Source: Dolomedes plantarius
Lineage: Eukaryota > Arthropoda > Arachnida > Araneae > Dolomedidae
Reading direction: 5' to 3'
Assembly: GCA_907164885.2 (NCBI GenBank)
Contig: OU015501.1
Location: 22,036,631-22,100,630 of the forward strand
Length of the DNA: 64,000 nt
Shown here piece after piece: positions 59,840 through 64,000 of this stretch (positions are counted from its first letter, which is position 1; each line of letters starts with the position of its first letter). The notes under the pieces were generated by a model, which ran no database searches, was not told the DNA's origin, and was given only the letters and a program-made list of their open reading frames with translations. Both the position numbers and the translations under genes were made by a program.

Positions 59840-62800
59840 GATAACTCCAGCCTTTCCGAAAATGCCTACGGCATGTTGTGTATTGTTTCTTTTCTACAAG
59901 CTACTATAATGTGATAAAAATAAGCAAATTCAATTTTGCAAAATTCCTTCCTTCATCCTAAGCAGAAGAGCATTTGCTGTGAATACCGAAAAAGAAAAAT
60001 CCATTAATTCAACAATATTTCAAATTTTCTTCTGATACTCCTGTGACTGAATGCTTTTTCGCTAAAGGCTAAGAAATTAATTATATGAAACCATAGTCTC
60101 AAATTCTAGTGCATTTTTTGTATCATCAAAAAGAATTATAGCTGTATGAATTTATGAGAACAAATATTTTTCACAATATTTCTCTTTCAGTTAATTAATT
60201 CTAGATGTCTTTAAAACAGTTTACCTCAGATACAGTTCAGCTTTTTAATCTTTAATAAAATATTCAATGTTTCTGCCGAATAAAGGTATTTTCAAATTGA
60301 TTGTTTCTGCTTGATTATTTTTATGTCAGAATTATGATTTGAGATTTCTTAAAGTCTATTTGAAAACCAAAACATACAGATATTCTGTGAGAGAAACACT
60401 GATCTAAATAAAATTTCAAAGCTTTCTTCTCTCTTTCGTTAAATATGTTATATTACGGATATGGATATTTTAGTTAGTGTTATATAAAAACAGGAATGTC
60501 GTAAATTTTTGGTTTACACTCATTTAGTTTAGTAAGTATAGATGTGTCTTTAAAATGTTCTGACCACAGATGGTTCTCTGTTAGAATGATAAAGGAACTG
60601 ACCGCTAAGGTAAAATACCGCATTTTTAATACGGTAATAGATAGAAATCAAATCAAAAGGCTGATCCTTTCTAGTTGTGAATTTGAGCTTAACACTTTTC
60701 TTCATAACTGGAGAGCTTAAGTGAAGTAATTATTCAGAGGAATTATACTTCATCATCATCTAACATCCTGTGAGAAAAATGAGCAGACTACCTAACTACC
60801 TTTAAGAATAAAAGCGCATTACCTGCTATATCTCATCTGGACATATTGAAGTATAATTTTCCCCATTGTGACCACTCACATTAGTCTCATTTATTACTCG
60901 ACAGTTTTTCCTTTTTTTTTCTTCCAATGATGAAGTGTAAGTGCTTAGAGCGAAAGCACCTAAATTTTATTACAATATTACATATTTATATCTCCTATGT
61001 GAAAAGGAGATTCAAATAAATAAACACAATACTAGTAATCCATTTAGCATGAAAACGATTCAGCACAAGGGAAAAATGTTAAGATTTTATTTTGCTGAGA
61101 GTATAGAAATTTCTAGATATGAATTTCACACACAGTTTCTAACCGAAAGATGCCTTTAATACCCTAAAGTCCAATATTGAGATTGCTCGCAATAAAGTAA
61201 ATCTCACTAAAAAATAACAGAGAGTGTCTAAACGTCAGTCACCTGCCTAACGCGAAATCTGAAACTGAAATGTATTGGATTATTTTCTATTTATAGTTTT
61301 CAGTAATGACATCTTACTCCTTTCTAGACTTCTCCTAAAAATTCAGCTTCTAAAAGTTTCTAATTGACGTTCACTGACACTTTCTTTTAGCATCAAATTT
61401 TTAGTCGTTCAAATTTTCTTTTAAATTTTTCCCTTTCTAAAAGCATATTAAGAGCTAACCTCCTACTTATTTCTATTAATGTTTTCTTTCTGTATTCATC
61501 ACGACAACAAAATGCTGATGTACAAAAATTGTATGAAAACTGTAGTTCAAACACGCAATATTTTAAAAGTTGCTCTATTTTTTTAACCAAAATTATATCA
61601 TTAACATATTGCAGTTATAGTACTAGATGAATATGTTATTTTGAGCCTCATTAAAGTCAGATGATTTTTGTGAGAACAGTGTCCACCTTTCTATTGAAGA
61701 TATTTAGAGTTGGAAATAAACATTTTTGAAAAAAAAATGTGAGTACTGTAGTGCTTCACAGTTTTTTATTTTTCGAAAATTATTACTGTTCCTAAAATGA
61801 TATTTTAATGCTACATTCTTATTTAAATACATTTACGGAATACTTTATTAAATTTTAACCTCATATTACCGCCCAATTCTCTTTTATGATAATTATTGCG
61901 ATACGTTTGATGATATTTTAACGTTACTTTTCATATTACATTCGAGGAAATAAGGCATATTTTCATACTTTTTGACTCTTTGTAACTATTTCAATTTACT
62001 CCTAATTTTTCCAAATTTTATCTATATGATAAATTGATATATTTATTTTAATAAATAAATTTTTAACTCTAAAAATAATTTTAAATAATTTATTTTAAAA
62101 TGCTTTAGATATACCTTGTTTTTTAAGTATTTTTATTGTATACTGGCTTGCGCGCAGAACTATGAAATTAATTTTACACTTTAATGTATAATTCCTGTTT
62201 TATATTTAAAATAAATAATTCAAAATACAATTGAACGTAAAACATTCAACATTAAAATATATTTTCAATTTTTTTAAAACTGCTCAAAATATACTTAAAA
62301 TTTCCTTAAATTTTTGCATTAATTTACCCCTGAAAAAATAACAAAATGTGCAGTGATTGCAATAATTCTAGTTCAGACGCAATAAAATAACATGATTATA
62401 CAGTGATAAAAATGTCATGGAATTATGTTTCATAGTTTTTGAGATATCAGTTGCTGAATGATGAAAAATTACATTTTGAGAAAAATGAGTTTAAAATTTT
62501 TCTTACCATAAACTTGATCAGTAATTAAATATTTAGAATATTACTATCTCCGGAACTAAGCGGAATATTTTGATGCGGTTAGCTTTATTTTGTTCAGAAA
62601 TGATCAGGCTTTAACATATAAAATGCATTTTTTCAAAATATCGAATGTTTTAAAGATTTAAGAGTAGTGAGTTCCCTTAAGATTTACACAAATATGTGTA
62701 GTTTCACACTAAAATAAGAGTTATTGATATTGATTAGAGTACAGCTTTGTCCGAAAATCTACTTCTCAGACAGTTGCATTAAATTTTCCATGAGATAAAA

Positions 62801-63231
62801 CAAAATTTCTTCTCTGAAATATGAGAACATATCTTGACATAGAATTTTCTCTGCGGAAAAGAATCAAGTATTAGACGCTCATCGTTTAATACAACTTTAT
62901 GAGCGTAACCGAGCCTATATATAGGGAAATCTTGAAAGGGAAACGGGATATTGAAGAGCAAAGTCTGAAATGCTGAAATGACCAGAGAAAATGACATGAA
63001 GAAAGCGGGTTCAGGAAGACGTAGATAAACTGTTATACGAATTGAAGTGTGCTGCTGTTTCACTTTAGATGATACCTTTCAAACTTGTTTCAGGTAAATA
63101 ATTTTAAAAGTCGCTAAATGTCAAAAATATAAGTTAAAATAATAAACATCAAATGGCAAAAGGATATCTAATTAACCAAAGGGACTTGAATAGTAAATAA
63201 TTTCGAAGAATGTATTCGTAAGCCACAGTAA
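59840..63231. other. AT-rich stretch without recognised genes
   Basis: Frames at 60941-61159 (plus), 61393-61590 (minus) and 62779-63063 (minus, 94 codons) have no known motif. No transposon termini were detected by eye. Confidence 0.4.
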
Positions 63232-63350
63232 AGGTTGACTGAGAACAGCACCGTCATCTTTTGCTGTTGGATGGCTAATTAGACCAAAGCCTACGATTTA
63301 AAGCCGATTTCGAGAGACCAAAAACATCTATGACATCAGTGCAAAGTAGG
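63232..63350 (-). repeat. tRNA-derived SINE, family 1, degenerate fragment
   Basis: AGGTTGACTGAG..., GATGGCTAATTAGACC, AAGCCGATTTCGAGAG and AACATCTATGACATCAGTG follow, in order and with many changes, the body of the SINE at 47671-47856. Confidence 0.65.
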
Positions 63351-63564
63351 GGAATAAAAGCATTTTGCAGAGGAGAAACTGAATTTAAAAGCATTTTTGT
63401 GTATATTTTCCTGGTGTCATTTATATTTACTTTTAAATAAAACCCATACTTCTACTAGAAAAAAAAGTATTTGTCTAATGAATTCTTCAACACTTTATTT
63501 TTACCCGAGAACTGCGCAAAATTTTGAAAAAGATGATCAATAACATAAATCCAATTATTTTTTC
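63351..63564. other. AT-rich spacer
   Basis: No feature. Confidence 0.5.
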
Positions 63565-63645
63565 ATATTCCGGATGGCCGTCTAGGGATGTCGAGTTCCG
63601 CTGTTGGCATAGATGTTTGTAGTCATGTTCGGAATCGGCTTTTGC
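63565..63645 (+). repeat. tRNA-derived SINE, family 1, fragment
   Basis: GTCGAGTTCCGCTGTTGGCA, then TAGATGTTTGTAGTCATG and TTCGGAATCGGCTTTT match the B-box and early body part of family 1 in plus orientation. The rest is missing. Confidence 0.75.
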
Positions 63646-64000
63646 AAAGATGACCTCGCAGCCGACAAACCTTTTTCACATCCGAATGAGATTATTGGCG
63701 CATTAAATTCCAAAACTACAAAATTTAAGGGTGAAATGTAAGGTGTCATGAAGGACGAAATTAAGGGCGTCAAATAATTTTTTCTTCAATGATTATCTCT
63801 GAAATTGCAGATCAATGCAACTCTCCTCCCAGTAGAAAACTTTATTCCAAATTTAAATAGCATGTCAGTTGCTTTAGGCAAAGTTCATAAATGGAATAAA
63901 AAATATCGAAGGAATATAATTTGTTATAAAGTTTCAATGAAAGTTCTAATCATGAGGAGGCACTCTCGCAACAAGTGTTTGAATTTTTCTCTCGCTCCTG
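63646..64000. other. window end, no gene recognised
   Basis: The minus-strand frame 63582-63773 partly consists of SINE sequence. Nothing else supported. Confidence 0.4.

Overview
The window is AT-rich eukaryotic DNA with no protein-coding host gene that I can recognise. The mix of DNA transposons (mariner/Tc1, pogo/Tigger, several hAT types, piggyBac-like, PIF/Harbinger-like), short Helitrons, tRNA-derived SINEs and long (TA)n/(GT)n tracts fits an invertebrate, probably an arthropod and perhaps an arachnid. Nothing here fixes the lineage. Most of the window looks like intergenic or intronic sequence with layers of old and young mobile elements. No functional tRNA, rRNA, CRISPR or operon was found.

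Layout. 1-6512: AT-rich sequence with a broken mariner transposase (818-1261), a TA-flanked MITE (3224-3763) and a hAT MITE (4410-4636). 6513-23368: the main structure, a tandem array. A Helitron (5' end at 6513) was interrupted by a 2.86-kb element flanked by TTAA ('element A'). A second copy of element A sits about 1.8 kb downstream. The segment between the two copies ('B', 1.76 kb) plus one A has been amplified, giving A-B-A-B-A-B-A with a period of about 4.63 kb. The repeats differ almost only in homopolymer and (TA)n length, so the amplification is very recent or is an assembly effect. Each A carries a 51-codon remnant of a Tc1-type transposase.

23369-34200: AT-rich flank with a duplicated 149-bp block, a pogo-like fragment, a degenerate SINE and a small inverted-repeat element. 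34200-34930: an unusually GC-rich stretch with regulatory-like motifs (candidate conserved non-coding element). 35201-35769: a minisatellite of four 142-bp units. 37092-40922: a dense transposon cluster: a short TTAA MITE related to element A, a hAT element with a nested Tigger-like MITE, a hAT element keeping an open dimerisation-domain frame, a SINE and another hAT relic. 42150-47860: poly(T), a hAT MITE, a SINE with a perfect 22-bp hairpin, a 2.1-kb element bounded by about 300-bp inverted repeats, and a young SINE with a 10-bp target-site duplication. 50388-52150: hAT terminus, a near-palindromic Harbinger-like MITE, a second SINE family and a minus-strand Helitron. 52450-53010: second GC-rich candidate regulatory region. 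53235-53828: piggyBac-like element. 53829-64000: mostly AT-rich sequence with microsatellites, a CpG-rich MITE, a second Harbinger-like MITE and SINE fragments.

No genes act together here. What the window records is transposons inserting into each other and two copies of one family acting as substrates for segmental amplification. Calls rest on terminal repeats, target-site duplications and short protein motifs read by eye, without database searches.
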